Assembly: GCF_014647135.1 (NCBI RefSeq)
Contig: NZ_BMOP01000001.1
Coordinates: forward strand, 62,001-126,000
DNA from: Shewanella xiamenensis
GTDB lineage: Bacteria; Pseudomonadota; Gammaproteobacteria; Enterobacterales; Shewanellaceae
Direction: 5' to 3'
Length of the DNA stretch: 64,000 bases
Below the pieces are notes generated by a model. It had not been told where the DNA came from, searched no databases, and saw nothing but the letters and a program-made list of their open reading frames with translations. The position numbers and the translations under genes were made by a program. This document shows positions 1-9,679 of the stretch, piece after piece; position 1 is the first letter of the stretch, and each line of letters starts with the position of its first letter.

Positions 1-360
1 CTGAGGCAAGTAGGGCCGCAGTAACAACCAAGCAAACACTAGACTCGTGCCCGAAAATATCGGCAGTAAAAAAGCGCCGTACCACATCCACGAATGCGGT
101 CTGATTTGGGCATAGAAATGCCATGCCCGCAGCGGTTGGTGCAGGTCAGCAAGTAGCGCAATCGGCGCGACTATGCCGGTGGTAAGCATCAAACAGGCGC
201 AGAGTTTGAGCAGTCTGGCATCGGTTTGTTTCGCGCTAAATAAATGGATGGTCGCCACCCATACACTGGTATAGGCCAAACCCATCAGAAAAAAGTATTG
301 CACCGCCCAAGGCAGCCAAGTGATGGCAATATCGGGTGTAAAGATTTCTTTAATGACCAT
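1..360 (-). CDS. ttrC: Tetrathionate reductase membrane subunit TtrC (NrfD/PsrC family), C-terminus outside window
   Basis: This is the N-terminal 120 residues of a polytopic membrane protein read on the minus strand; its 3' end lies beyond base 1. The visible part holds at least three hydrophobic spans separated by short loops, as in NrfD/PsrC quinol-oxidising anchor subunits. The ATG at 358-360 overlaps the end of the upstream ferredoxin-like gene by 11 bases, so the two are translationally coupled. In tetrathionate reductase this subunit passes electrons from menaquinol to the iron-sulfur subunit TtrB. Identity as TtrC rather than another NrfD protein rests on the adjacent ttrB and the divergent ttrS-ttrR pair; the catalytic subunit TtrA should follow outside the window. 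Confidence 0.8.
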   Translation of the reverse strand, partial: MVIKEIFTPDIAITWLPWAVQYFFLMGLAYTSVWVATIHLFSAKQTDARLLKLCACLMLTTGIVAPIALLADLHQPLRAWHFYAQIRPHSWMWYGAFLLPIFSGTSLVFAWLLLRPYLPQ

Positions 361-1105
361 GGTGGATCTCCTCGCCAGTGTCAGTCAGTAGGGTGCGAAC
401 GGGGGCTTGGCCGTTGATACGATCTTCAAAGGCGCTGTTCATGCCGATATAAAATACTCTGGGGGCCGTATTGGCATCGGGCTTGAGTACCTTGATGTCT
501 GTCTTATTGGCTGTGAGTAACTGACTGATTTGACTATTAGGATCGTTCAGATCGCCAATCACCCTCGCTTCACCAACGCAGGTTTCGACACAGGCGGGCA
601 GTAGTCCAGCTTCGAGCCTATGGGCGCAGAAGGTGCATTTATCGGCACTGTTGGTCTCATGGTTGATAAAGCGGGCATCGTAGGGGCAATCCTGCACACA
701 GTATCCGCAACCGACGCACCATTCGTTGTTGACGACCACAATGCCATCTGGGCGTTGGAAAGTGGCTCCCGTGGGACAAATAGGAATGCAAGGCGGGTTC
801 TCACAGTGATTACACAGTCTTGGCAGCATTAAAAATGCGGGTGGCGTGCTAGCATCCTGTTGTGACACTTCGTATTGCTGTACCGTGGTACGAAATTGCC
901 CCAAGGGTGGCAGGTTTTCGAAGGTGCACGCCACGGTGCAGGCTTGGCAGCCGACGCAGCGGCGCAAATCGATGACCATACCGTAGCGTTTGCCTGTAGG
1001 TGCAGGTTCAGTCTGTTGTGCCTGCACTTGCACGACGGGAATGAGCGCAGCGCCGACACTCACGCTGGCCATTTTTCCGAGAAACTGACGTTTACTCTTG
1101 TCCAT
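350..1105 (-). CDS. ttrB: Tetrathionate reductase iron-sulfur subunit TtrB
   Basis: A 251-residue ferredoxin-like electron-transfer subunit. Four cysteine clusters are visible in order: CVGCQACTVAC, CNHCENPPCIPIC, CVGCGYCVQDC and CTFCAHRLEAGLLPAC, the pattern of DmsB/NrfC-type proteins binding four [4Fe-4S] centres. The N-terminus (MDKSKRQFLGKM) followed by a short hydrophobic stretch is Tat-like but has KR rather than RR. I chose the ATG at 1105 because AAGGAA sits just upstream and the Tat-like motif begins there; an in-frame upstream start at 1168 adds only a basic, non-homologous-looking extension. It overlaps ttrC and is divergent from ttrS-ttrR, which fits tetrathionate respiration. A related sulfur-oxyanion reductase cannot be fully excluded without TtrA. 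Confidence 0.83.
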   Translation of the reverse strand: MDKSKRQFLGKMASVSVGAALIPVVQVQAQQTEPAPTGKRYGMVIDLRRCVGCQACTVACTFENLPPLGQFRTTVQQYEVSQQDASTPPAFLMLPRLCNHCENPPCIPICPTGATFQRPDGIVVVNNEWCVGCGYCVQDCPYDARFINHETNSADKCTFCAHRLEAGLLPACVETCVGEARVIGDLNDPNSQISQLLTANKTDIKVLKPDANTAPRVFYIGMNSAFEDRINGQAPVRTLLTDTGEEIHHGH

Positions 1106-1224
1106 AGGATTTCCTTCACTCTTACAGATAAAACGGGTCGAAGACCGCGGGTTTAGCGTTAAGCGCATTCTGTAAAAGGGGAGGCGGCATCTCTATAGTG
1201 GTTTTCCACATATCGGATAGGGAC

Positions 1225-1238
1225 TTGATCTAGCGCAA
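1225..1238. promoter_or_regulatory. Candidate FNR/EtrA-like box between ttrB and ttrS
   Basis: TTGATCTAGCGCAA matches 8 of the 10 conserved positions of the FNR consensus TTGAT-N4-ATCAA. It lies in the 205-base divergent intergenic region, about 120 bases from the ttrB start and 75 bases before ttrS. An oxygen-responsive site would suit an anaerobic respiration locus, but the second half-site is weak, so this is only a candidate. Confidence 0.28.
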
Positions 1239-1310
1239 TAAATATCAGTTAGAATGACCTTTAAGAGTTTAGGGGTTATTGTTTAGGATTGAATCTTAAA
1301 GCTTAGGAGA

Positions 1311-3248
1311 ATGGATACAGTGTTGGGTTTTGTCGTATCAACCAATGGCTGGCGAATGGCGGTGAAACTCGTCATCGTATTGTTTAGCCTACTGAGTATC
1401 TCTGCCATGGCAGAAGTTTTGGCCACTCAAGATAAAACTGTAGGCGCATTAACTGTTGCTCCTGCGGGAGAGTTGATGGATGAAGCTGGCGCTAACTATC
1501 AAGTGGTCGATGTCGGCGTATTGGCAATACGGGGCTATAAGAGCACAGTCAATCGTTGGCAACCTTTGATGGGCTGGCTAGAGTCGCAAATACCTAACAG
1601 TTACTTTAGATTGCACCCATTAAGCCTTGAAGAATTAGCCAAAGGCGTTGAAACCGAAGCTCTTGACTTTGTTATCACTAACCCTGGGCAGTCGGTGATG
1701 TTGGCGCGGCAATTTTCCCTGTCTTGGCTCGCTACCCTTCGAAGCCCAATCAATAATGGCGCTGCGATGCAGGTGGGGTCAGCGCTGGTGGTCAGAGCCG
1801 ATTCGCCCTATCAGACCTTAAAAGATCTTAAGGACAAGCGACTCGGGATTGTCTCTAAAAATGCCTTCGGCGGTTATCTCACTTTAGTTTATGAGGCGCA
1901 GCTTAAGGGGGTAGATTTACCCCATTTTGTAGGAGAAATTATCCCCTTAGGTTTTCCACTCGATAACCTTATTTATCAGCTCGGTGCGACAGATAAGCCA
2001 AGCGATAACGCCCCAAGTTTAGATGCGGCAATTGTGCCCGTATGTCAGCTTGAGCAAATGCAGGCCGAAGGTTTGATCAAGCTGCAAGATTATCGGGTGC
2101 TCGATAATCAGGCGCCTGCGGGGTTTCATTGCCAAGTCTCGAGTCGGTTATATCCCAACTGGTCTATGGCTAAAACCAACCGTGCGACCCAATCCCTCGC
2201 AAAACAGGTGACTCAAGCCCTACTAGCATTACCCGAAGACAGTCCCGCCGCTAAAGCCGCCGAATCTGCGGGTTGGACCACGGCCGTGAGTCAATTGGCG
2301 ATAGATCAACTGCTTAAAGATCTGGATATGCATCCACTGCAAGCCCCTTGGTGGCAGCGGGCATGGCAATGGGTAAAACTGCATCAACATTGGGCTTGGT
2401 TTGCGTTGACCATATTGGTATTGCTCAATGTCTACCATTTCTGGCTTGAATACCGCTTTAGTCGCCGCGGCCGAGAGTTAATCAATACCCAGAGGCAGCT
2501 CAGTGAAAACCGTGCCCTGCTGGAGCACGCTCAGCGCATTGCGATTGCGGGGGAGCTTGGGGCTAGCCTCTCCCACGAACTCAACCAACCTTTGGCGGCG
2601 ATTGGCCATTATTGCCATGGCGCCGAGGTACGTTTACAGCGTGGGACCAGCCCTGAAGAATTACAATCCGTGCTGACTTTAATCCAGCAAGAAGTCAGCC
2701 GCGCCGACAGTATTATCAGCCGTTTACGTAATTTATTGAAAAAGCGGCCTGTGTCTAAGCAGCCTCTGTATTTACATCAGTTAGTGAATGATACTGCGCC
2801 GCTGCTCGCCTATGAGCTGGAGCAGCACCATATCCAGCTTTCAACCAATGTGAGCGGCGAAGCCTATCAATTGCCTTTAGATGAAGTGGGCATGCAGCAA
2901 CTATTGCTCAACCTTTTGAAAAATGCCGCCGATGCCTGTGTGCAACGCCAACAGAGCGAGGCCGATGCGTCGAAACCCTATCAGCCCACGATTGATATCG
3001 ACCTGCGTTACCAAGAACACAAGCTACTGCTCACGGTCACAGACAATGGCACAGGTTTAACTGAGGATGCCAATCTGCTGATGCAAGCCTTTTATTCGAC
3101 TAAGTCCGAGGGCTTAGGGCTAGGGCTGGTGATTTGCCGTGATATCGCCGAGAGTCATGGTGGCCGCTTTAGCCTAGAAACCGCTTTAAGTGGCGGCTGC
3201 CAAGCGCAGGTATCCTTACCCCGTAAGTTTGATGGAGCACCAGCATGA
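1311..3248 (+). CDS. ttrS: Sensor histidine kinase TtrS
   Basis: A 645-residue membrane sensor kinase. An N-terminal hydrophobic signal/anchor is followed by a PhnD/TauT-type periplasmic binding domain (roughly residues 55-340), a transmembrane span near 360-380 (WFALTILVLLNVYHFWL), an H-box (SLSHELNQP), an N-box (LLLNLLKNAADAC) and G-boxes (TDNGTGL, GLGLGLVICRD). TtrS of Salmonella, which senses tetrathionate, has this architecture. The AGGAG at 1305-1309 is only two bases before the ATG at 1311, whereas a GTG three codons later (1320) has better spacing, so the true start may be that GTG. The gene overlaps ttrR by four bases and is divergent from ttrB-ttrC, whose expression it is inferred to control. 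Confidence 0.82.
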   Translation: MDTVLGFVVSTNGWRMAVKLVIVLFSLLSISAMAEVLATQDKTVGALTVAPAGELMDEAGANYQVVDVGVLAIRGYKSTVNRWQPLMGWLESQIPNSYFRLHPLSLEELAKGVETEALDFVITNPGQSVMLARQFSLSWLATLRSPINNGAAMQVGSALVVRADSPYQTLKDLKDKRLGIVSKNAFGGYLTLVYEAQLKGVDLPHFVGEIIPLGFPLDNLIYQLGATDKPSDNAPSLDAAIVPVCQLEQMQAEGLIKLQDYRVLDNQAPAGFHCQVSSRLYPNWSMAKTNRATQSLAKQVTQALLALPEDSPAAKAAESAGWTTAVSQLAIDQLLKDLDMHPLQAPWWQRAWQWVKLHQHWAWFALTILVLLNVYHFWLEYRFSRRGRELINTQRQLSENRALLEHAQRIAIAGELGASLSHELNQPLAAIGHYCHGAEVRLQRGTSPEELQSVLTLIQQEVSRADSIISRLRNLLKKRPVSKQPLYLHQLVNDTAPLLAYELEQHHIQLSTNVSGEAYQLPLDEVGMQQLLLNLLKNAADACVQRQQSEADASKPYQPTIDIDLRYQEHKLLLTVTDNGTGLTEDANLLMQAFYSTKSEGLGLGLVICRDIAESHGGRFSLETALSGGCQAQVSLPRKFDGAPA

Positions 3249-3856
3249 GCCACGAATTGCCCGTGTATTTAATCGATGATGATGAGTCGGTGCGCCGCTC
3301 GCTGCGGTTTATGCTCGAAAGCTATGGCTTGAATATCCGTGATTTTGATAGCGCCGAGGCATTTTTTGCCGCCATCGATTTAAGCCAGCCGGGCTGCGCC
3401 TTAGTTGATGTGCGTATGCCGGGCCTTAGTGGTCCGCAGTTACATGCGCAATTAGTGCAGCACAATAGTCCGCTGGCGGTAATTTATTTGACTGGCCATG
3501 GCGATGTGCCCATGGCGGTGGAGGCGCTAAAACTCGGGGCGGTGGACTTTTTCCAAAAACCCGCCGATGGCGCTAAGCTCGCGGATGCTGTGGTAAAAGC
3601 CTTGGCGAATGCTAAGGAGCATTATCAAAATAATCAATATCTTCAGACTTATCAGTCGCTCACTCCGCGGGAGCAGGAAATCCTTACCCTTATCGCCAAA
3701 GGCTATAAGAATCAGGAGATCGCCGATACGCTGTGCATCGCCATGCGCACGGTCGAAATTCACCGTGCGAACTTAATGAAGGGCATGCAGGTCGGCTCGC
3801 TCGCCGAGATGATGTTAATCTACGGCCGGATTGCCGATCGCCTTCCCCCCGCATAA
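3245..3856 (+). CDS. ttrR: Response regulator TtrR (FixJ/NarL type)
   Basis: A 203-residue two-domain regulator. The receiver domain (about residues 5-120) has the acidic pair DDDES, the phosphoacceptor aspartate in ALVDVRMPG, and the conserved T and K (YLTGHG, FFQKP). The C-terminal LuxR-type helix-turn-helix starts at LTPREQEIL and includes the recognition segment NQEIADTL and RTVEIHRANL. The ATG overlaps the ttrS stop codon (ATGA), so kinase and regulator are co-translated. By family it is the DNA-binding partner of TtrS, activating the divergent reductase operon; the target site was not identified. Confidence 0.82.
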   Translation: MSHELPVYLIDDDESVRRSLRFMLESYGLNIRDFDSAEAFFAAIDLSQPGCALVDVRMPGLSGPQLHAQLVQHNSPLAVIYLTGHGDVPMAVEALKLGAVDFFQKPADGAKLADAVVKALANAKEHYQNNQYLQTYQSLTPREQEILTLIAKGYKNQEIADTLCIAMRTVEIHRANLMKGMQVGSLAEMMLIYGRIADRLPPA

Positions 3857-4082
3857 AACTCCCCTTTGTTGGGGCGAATTGGCGTATCCTTGGCCGTTTG
3901 ATGTGAGCTAACGCATTCAGCCCTAGGTGCTTAATTGCCAAGGCTCGACGATTGCCTTATTTTAGGGGCTTAATTTTAAGGCCACGATTTTTAACATCAC
4001 CATGTTTGAAGTTCGATGCCGCTTTTGGATGACCTTATCGTTCGCTTTTACATAAGGTGCTCCCGTTTGGATAAGGAATGAA

Positions 4083-7000
4083 ATGCCAAGCTTGATTCGT
4101 ATTGTGCTGATTGATACGCACCTTCCGGGCGTTGTGGAACTCGCCCTCAATGGCCATACCAATATTTGTGGTACTAACGCCTCGGGTAAAACCACGCTAC
4201 AACGTTTAGTGCCGGTATTTTATGGCGAATATCCTAGCCGCGTGGTGCCTTCAACCCGCGATAGTTTCGAGCGTTGGTACTTGCCACACGATTCAAGCTA
4301 CATCATTTACGAATACCAAAAGGCCGATGGCTTGCTCTACCAAGCCGTGCTGGCGTCGGCGGGTGATGGTAAAGGCGTGAACTACCGCTTTATCGCCAAG
4401 GGCTTTGAGTTAAGTGATTATATTAAATCGCAAAATGGTGACACTATTCTCTGCCACAACATGGCAGAACTTGGCCGTGATTTAAAACGCCAAGGCGTAG
4501 CTACCACCAACTTGCTCAACACCCGCGAATACCGCGCGATTATTCAAAACGACCGCACCCTGTTGAGTACGGGTAGCAACCGCAGCGAACTGCGGGCCTA
4601 TGCGCGCCAATTTGCCCTGTGTGAAGGCGAGCATTCACTGCGCCATATCGAGAAACTCGCTAAAGCCGTCCACTCCAAAGAAGGCAAAATGGAAACGGTC
4701 AAATCGATGATCGCCGCCATTTTGGAAGAAGATGGAGTAAATCCGCCAAGCTCGCGCTTAAACCCACAGCGCGTCGAAGCATGGATCCGCGAGAGCCAGT
4801 TAATCCAAGGCTTTGAAGTGATCCGCCCCGAGTTTGAAAAACTTGAGCAGGAATTTAACCAACTGCTCAGCGCCGAGATGCGCCTCTCGAGCCTGTCCCG
4901 AGGTTATCGCAATGACGAAACCCTAGAGGCCGATCGGTTAGAGATCCAACAAACCTTGTCTAAGGAGCTGAATTTAAAGCTTCGAATGTTGGACGACGAA
5001 TGGAAAGAAGTGCGTGACGAGCTTAACCTCGACCTATCCGCCGCCAAGGGTGACGTGGCCAAGTGCGAGTACGAGCTAGATGCCATTGAAGATCAGCACG
5101 GCGCCTTTTTAGATGCCAATATCGAGCAAGCCAAGGCCGATTTGGACATGCTGCCAAACTGGCGCGCGGACATGGAAAACTTAAGCGAGCGCCACAAGTT
5201 ACAAACCGAAAATCACCAAGATATTGAAGCGGCTTACAATGCTCGCCGCAGCAAAATTGGTGAGCAGTTAAACCGCGAGCTTGAAGGTTTGCACGCCGAA
5301 CATGACAAGCAACGCGAAGCGCGCGACAAGCAGCGTGAAGTGGCAAGAGCCGATCTCGATGCCCTCGAAGCCCAATGGCGCAGCCAAATGGATGCGGGCA
5401 AGGCGAGCTTTAGCGAGCAGGAATACCAATTCAAACTCAATGCCGCCGAGCTTAAGTTACGTGTCGATGGCGTAACCTACACCGAGGAAGAAAAGTTAAG
5501 CCTTGCGATTTTCGACGAGCGGATCCACCGCGCCGACGAAGAGCAAGAAAGCTGCAATGCCAAGGTTGAGCGCTTAACGGGCGAGGAGCGTAAATTACGC
5601 GCCAAACGCGACCAAGCCAACGAAGCGCTGCGTATCGCCAGTCTGCGGGTTAACGAGCGCCAAACCGCGCTCGATGAACTGCACCATATGCTGTTCCCGC
5701 AGTCCCATACTTTACTTGAGTTCCTACGTAAGGAAGCCCAAGGTTGGGAGCAAAGTCTGGGTAAAGTGATTGCGCCAGAGTTACTGCATCGCACCGATTT
5801 ACACCCAAGTGTGATGGGCGAGAGCGACACTGTGTTTGGGGTGCATTTAGATCTTAAAGCCATTGATGTGCCTGAATATGCCGCCTCCGAGCAGGAGCTA
5901 CGTATTCGTTTAAGCAAGGCCGAAGAAGCCCTGCAAAGCGCGCAGGAATTGCAGGCCGAGGCCGAATCACAGCTGGTGGCGATTAACGGCGAGCTGGATA
6001 AACTCAGCCGCGAACTGACCTTTGCCCGTACGGCTTATAAGAATAGCCGCGATGATTTACGTCGTCTGTTCGATGAAAAACGCGGTGAGCAGGATAAAAT
6101 CAACAAGGCGCTGGCCGAGCGTAAAGCCTTTGCCCAGCAGCGCTTAACTCAACTCGATGGCGAGTTAAAGCAGCTTAAGCATCAACATCAGCTCTGGCTC
6201 GAAGAGCAAAAAGAGCAGGCGCTCGAAGCGCGGATGGAAAAACAAGCCTACTGGCAGGAAGTGATTGGCGCGCTCGACAATCAACTGGGGCAAATCAAGG
6301 CCACTATCGACGCCCGCCGCGAAAGCGCTAAGGCTGAGCAAAAAGCCTGTGAAACCTGGTACAAAAACGAGCTTAAATCCCGCGGTGTGGATGAGGACAA
6401 TATCCTTAAACTCAAGCAACAAATCCGTGAGCTTGAAACCAAAATCAGCCGCGCCGAGCAGCGTCGCAGCGAAGTATTGCGCTTTGACGATTGGTATCAA
6501 CACACTTGGCTTATCCGTAAGCCCAAGCTGCAAACCCAGTTAAGCGACGTTAAACGTGCCGCCTCAGAAATCGATCAGCAGCTTAAAGCCAAGACGCAAG
6601 AGGTGAAAACCCGTCGCCAACAACTCGAGACCGAGCGTAAGGCCTCGGATGCGGCGCAGATTGAAGCCTCTGAAAACTTAACTAAACTGCGCGCCGTGAT
6701 GCGTAAGTTGGCCGAGCTGAAACTGCCCGCCAACAATGAAGAAGCCCAAGGTAGCCTCGGCGAGCGTTTGCGTCAGGGTGAAGATTTACTGCTAAAACGC
6801 GATTATCTGATGGGCTCGGTTAAGCAATATGTGGAGCATTTCGACTCTGTGATTGCCAGCAAGTCAGGTTCAGGCTTAGCCGAAACCTGGGAGCGTGCCC
6901 GCGAAGAGTCGAGCTTTATCAACGACAAAGGTATTCGCCTGCTGGATTACCGCAAGCTTGTGCCGCAGCTTGAACAGCTACTCAATGTGATTGTGCCGCA

Positions 7001-7754
7001 ATCCATTATGGCGCTGCGTGAACAGGGGCGGATCTTCGGTGTTGATTTAACCGCCTTTTACGATGTGCTGGCCGATATCGACCGTCGTATCGCTTCGCAA
7101 AGTGCGCGCATTACCCGCGAAGTGGGCGAGGAGTTATTCCTCGATGGCGTATCGGAATCTGCGGTTCGTATTCGTTCTAAGATCAGCGAATTAGAGTTTT
7201 GGCCCGAGCTTGAGCAGTTTGTTAAAGCCTTCAAAAATTGGAAAGCCGATGGCTTTAATGGTCTGCCCGATGAGGAATACACCAACAGCATGCGCCGCGC
7301 CTTGGATATTATTGGCCGCGCGGCACTGACGGGTGGCATTTCAAAGCTGCTGGAAATCGAGCTGCGCCTCAAAGAAGGCAATAGCGATTTGATTATCCGC
7401 ACCGACAGACAGCTGAACGAATCCTCCAGCCACGGTATGGCTTACCTGATTTTATGTAAGTTCCTGTTGGCATTTACGCGCTTGCTACGTGGCCGTGCCG
7501 ATGTGACCATTCACTGGCCGATTGACGAGCTGGGCACGCTGCACCACACCAACGTGAAGAAGATTTTCGATGCCTGTGGTAACAACAATATCAGCGTGTT
7601 AGGCGCCTTCCCGAACCCAGAGTCAGAAGTGCTGAACCTGTTTGAGCACCGTTACATTATTAATAAACAAACTAAGAAGTTGCAGGTGGTGAAGCCCAAA
7701 GCCAATCCGATTGCCGATTTGTTGAGTAAACGCCTGAGCAAGGAGGCCATCTAA
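4083..7754 (+). CDS. SMC/MukB-like ATPase of a Wadjet/Mks-type condensin (JetC/MksB-like)
   Basis: A 1223-residue P-loop protein. The N-terminal head has a Walker A motif GTNASGKT at residues 30-37. Two long coiled-coil arms rich in E, K, Q, R and A (about 250-520 and 590-960) flank a less helical hinge-like segment. The C-terminal head has Walker B VTIHWPIDE (D1148, E1149). Between them the expected ABC signature (usually SGG-E/Q) reads SSHGM at 1115-1119, which is unusual. The stop overlaps the next start (TAATG), beginning a four-gene operon whose products fit MukE-, MukF- and Toprim-type partners, the composition of JetABCD/MksBEFG systems that restrict plasmids. Function here is inferred from this composition. 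Confidence 0.7.
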   Translation: MPSLIRIVLIDTHLPGVVELALNGHTNICGTNASGKTTLQRLVPVFYGEYPSRVVPSTRDSFERWYLPHDSSYIIYEYQKADGLLYQAVLASAGDGKGVNYRFIAKGFELSDYIKSQNGDTILCHNMAELGRDLKRQGVATTNLLNTREYRAIIQNDRTLLSTGSNRSELRAYARQFALCEGEHSLRHIEKLAKAVHSKEGKMETVKSMIAAILEEDGVNPPSSRLNPQRVEAWIRESQLIQGFEVIRPEFEKLEQEFNQLLSAEMRLSSLSRGYRNDETLEADRLEIQQTLSKELNLKLRMLDDEWKEVRDELNLDLSAAKGDVAKCEYELDAIEDQHGAFLDANIEQAKADLDMLPNWRADMENLSERHKLQTENHQDIEAAYNARRSKIGEQLNRELEGLHAEHDKQREARDKQREVARADLDALEAQWRSQMDAGKASFSEQEYQFKLNAAELKLRVDGVTYTEEEKLSLAIFDERIHRADEEQESCNAKVERLTGEERKLRAKRDQANEALRIASLRVNERQTALDELHHMLFPQSHTLLEFLRKEAQGWEQSLGKVIAPELLHRTDLHPSVMGESDTVFGVHLDLKAIDVPEYAASEQELRIRLSKAEEALQSAQELQAEAESQLVAINGELDKLSRELTFARTAYKNSRDDLRRLFDEKRGEQDKINKALAERKAFAQQRLTQLDGELKQLKHQHQLWLEEQKEQALEARMEKQAYWQEVIGALDNQLGQIKATIDARRESAKAEQKACETWYKNELKSRGVDEDNILKLKQQIRELETKISRAEQRRSEVLRFDDWYQHTWLIRKPKLQTQLSDVKRAASEIDQQLKAKTQEVKTRRQQLETERKASDAAQIEASENLTKLRAVMRKLAELKLPANNEEAQGSLGERLRQGEDLLLKRDYLMGSVKQYVEHFDSVIASKSGSGLAETWERAREESSFINDKGIRLLDYRKLVPQLEQLLNVIVPQSIMALREQGRIFGVDLTAFYDVLADIDRRIASQSARITREVGEELFLDGVSESAVRIRSKISELEFWPELEQFVKAFKNWKADGFNGLPDEEYTNSMRRALDIIGRAALTGGISKLLEIELRLKEGNSDLIIRTDRQLNESSSHGMAYLILCKFLLAFTRLLRGRADVTIHWPIDELGTLHHTNVKKIFDACGNNNISVLGAFPNPESEVLNLFEHRYIINKQTKKLQVVKPKANPIADLLSKRLSKEAI

Positions 7755-8416
7755 TGAGTGCCATGAATGAGTCAAACCAAACCGTCTTAGTCGGCACGGG
7801 CGCCATTATCGAACTCTTGCTCAAGGGCGAATTTATTTGCCGCACCACCAATGAAGATGGCTGGCGCGCATTGAAAAATAACAGCACCCGCGAGCGGGTC
7901 GAGGCTTATCTGAACCAAATCAACCGCACCGTGGCCTCGGCCGCCGAGGGTGACGTGTTTTTCTGCGGTTATTTGCAGTTAGGCGAGAGCGAGCGCAAGG
8001 TGATTTCATCGCAGTTTAAGGATATTTGTCAGGCACTTATCCCCATGGTGGAGTGGCTGGTATTAGTGCAGGAAGCCAGCGGCCAAGATGCCCCCTTAAG
8101 CGAAGGTGCGCCAGTACGGTTAACCGAGCTGCAAAGCCGAATTGAAGATACGCCCGCGTTTCGTGAGCAGTTGGCCAAACTCAGCCAATACCGCTTATTC
8201 GGCTCAACCAGTACCAATAGTGATGCGCAAATTAAGTTAGTGTTCAAACGCTTAGTGGAACTTGGCTATCTGGTGCGCCCCAACGTTGAAAAGCAAATTT
8301 ATATCGCCACCGGCAAGCTGGATTATCTGTACGAAGTGATCCGTTTTATTGACGAAACTGAAGGCCTAAGCCTAGAGGCGCAGGCGGAAACGGCGATCCA
8401 GCGGGATTTACTATGA
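7754..8416 (+). CDS. MukE/MksE/JetB-like winged-helix subunit
   Basis: A 220-residue acidic, mostly helical protein, translationally coupled to the SMC gene (its ATG overlaps the upstream stop). Its second half (KLVFKRLVELGYLVRP followed by a beta-hairpin EKQIYIATGKL) looks like a winged-helix DNA-binding or kleisin-binding domain, as in MukE and JetB. Size and position between an SMC ATPase and a kleisin-like protein match the KITE subunit of bacterial condensins. I recognise no catalytic motif. Assignment is structural inference from length, context and the helical/wing pattern. Confidence 0.55.
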   Translation: MSAMNESNQTVLVGTGAIIELLLKGEFICRTTNEDGWRALKNNSTRERVEAYLNQINRTVASAAEGDVFFCGYLQLGESERKVISSQFKDICQALIPMVEWLVLVQEASGQDAPLSEGAPVRLTELQSRIEDTPAFREQLAKLSQYRLFGSTSTNSDAQIKLVFKRLVELGYLVRPNVEKQIYIATGKLDYLYEVIRFIDETEGLSLEAQAETAIQRDLL

Positions 8417-8458
8417 TGCCTTGGACGATAATGCATAGCATCAACCAAGGAGGCCGTG

Positions 8459-9679
8459 ATGAGCAGTAACTTACATCAGGCTGGGGTTAAGCTACTCAAG
8501 CAGTTAGGCCGCCATGCTGACATCATTATGGACGCCTATTTAGCGGGCTCGCTCAATGAAGATGCCCATGATCCCGCCGTGGTTGAAAAACTCAAACAGG
8601 CAGGGATTTTATGGCGCCCAGAGCCAGACCAAGAGCTGCGCCTTAAACGCTCGGTGCGAGCCTTGCTCGAAGAAGGCTTAAGTGATGAGCGTAATCGCCA
8701 AATCGACTCCAACGTCGGCTCGGCGCTCGCTACCATTAAAACCTTGGCTGACCATTATAAAGAAGCGCGTCACAGCTCAGATTACAGTGCTGCCGAGGCG
8801 TATCTGTCTGATTTAAGTGAGCATGTATATAGCTTTGCCGACAGTTTGCGCTATTCGATCCGCGTGTTGTGGGGGCGGATCAACAACGAGTTCGGTTATG
8901 TCGGTACCATTAACGCTAAGATCCGCGAAAACGAACTCGCCCAGAGCCAAGTGTCTGAATTGCTAAATGGTTTGGAGATGTTCCAGTTTAGCGAATTAGG
9001 CGAAATCGCCGGTGATATTCGTGAGCTGCGTAAGCTGCTTGTGACCACCTTGCAGGAAACCATGAGCGACTGCGCCCAGGAGCTCAGTGTGGTGCAGGGA
9101 CGGTTGCTGGAACTTCTCGGTCGCTTTAGGCAAATTCGCGGTCGTACCCGCTTGCTTAAGGGCTGGTTACTGTACACCGATTTGCATCCGGATTACCGCC
9201 CTGCGGACCATGTGTCCCACAAGGAAATCCCGAGTCTTTTCAATCGCGCCGAAGTGTTATTGGCACCAGCGTCTGTGGATGTGCATAACGCCAGCCAAGA
9301 GCTTGAGCTGATGAATATCGTCGCCCACATTAAGTCGATTAGTCGTCAGGGCATAGTTGAGACTGTACGCGAGCATGATGTCAGTGTATCGCTTACCCAA
9401 AGCGAAGACTTTGATATTCCTGATAATCCACTCAAGCAAGCGGTTGATACTTACTTCGTCGATGTGATTGAGTCGGGCTTACGTCAATCGGCGCTCGATT
9501 ACTTAGTCGAAAAAGCCCTGCCGTGGGATGCCGAAAGCTGGATTTATCAAGTGATTGGCGGCTACGAAGGCTTACCCGATGAGCATAAGGCTTACTTCGA
9601 GTTAGAGCCCTTAGGCGAACCTCACCCCATCTACAGCGGTAACTTTATTATCCGCGATGTGGAATTATGGCTCGCCTAG
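8459..9679 (+). CDS. MukF/MksF/JetA-like kleisin subunit
   Basis: A 406-residue protein, almost wholly helical in its middle (about residues 70-220), with a basic-acidic amphipathic N-terminal region (KLLKQLGRHADIIM ... LRLKRSVRALLEEGL) and a more mixed C-terminal domain (about 290-406). That order, N-terminal winged helix, helical bundle and C-terminal domain, is typical of MukF/MksF kleisins. The ATG at 8459 is preferred because AAGGAGG at 8447-8453 is five bases upstream; a GTG at 8456 is too close. A 42-base gap separates it from the preceding gene and its end overlaps the Toprim gene by 13 bases. Some homologues may carry unrelated names; I saw no enzyme motif. Confidence 0.55.
   Translation: MSSNLHQAGVKLLKQLGRHADIIMDAYLAGSLNEDAHDPAVVEKLKQAGILWRPEPDQELRLKRSVRALLEEGLSDERNRQIDSNVGSALATIKTLADHYKEARHSSDYSAAEAYLSDLSEHVYSFADSLRYSIRVLWGRINNEFGYVGTINAKIRENELAQSQVSELLNGLEMFQFSELGEIAGDIRELRKLLVTTLQETMSDCAQELSVVQGRLLELLGRFRQIRGRTRLLKGWLLYTDLHPDYRPADHVSHKEIPSLFNRAEVLLAPASVDVHNASQELELMNIVAHIKSISRQGIVETVREHDVSVSLTQSEDFDIPDNPLKQAVDTYFVDVIESGLRQSALDYLVEKALPWDAESWIYQVIGGYEGLPDEHKAYFELEPLGEPHPIYSGNFIIRDVELWLA

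Noticed and set aside
8396..8458. Promoter or separate transcription unit at the 42-base gap within the SMC operon
   Set aside because: No promoter elements seen; only a strong AAGGAGG ribosome-binding site, so the kleisin gene is most likely co-transcribed.
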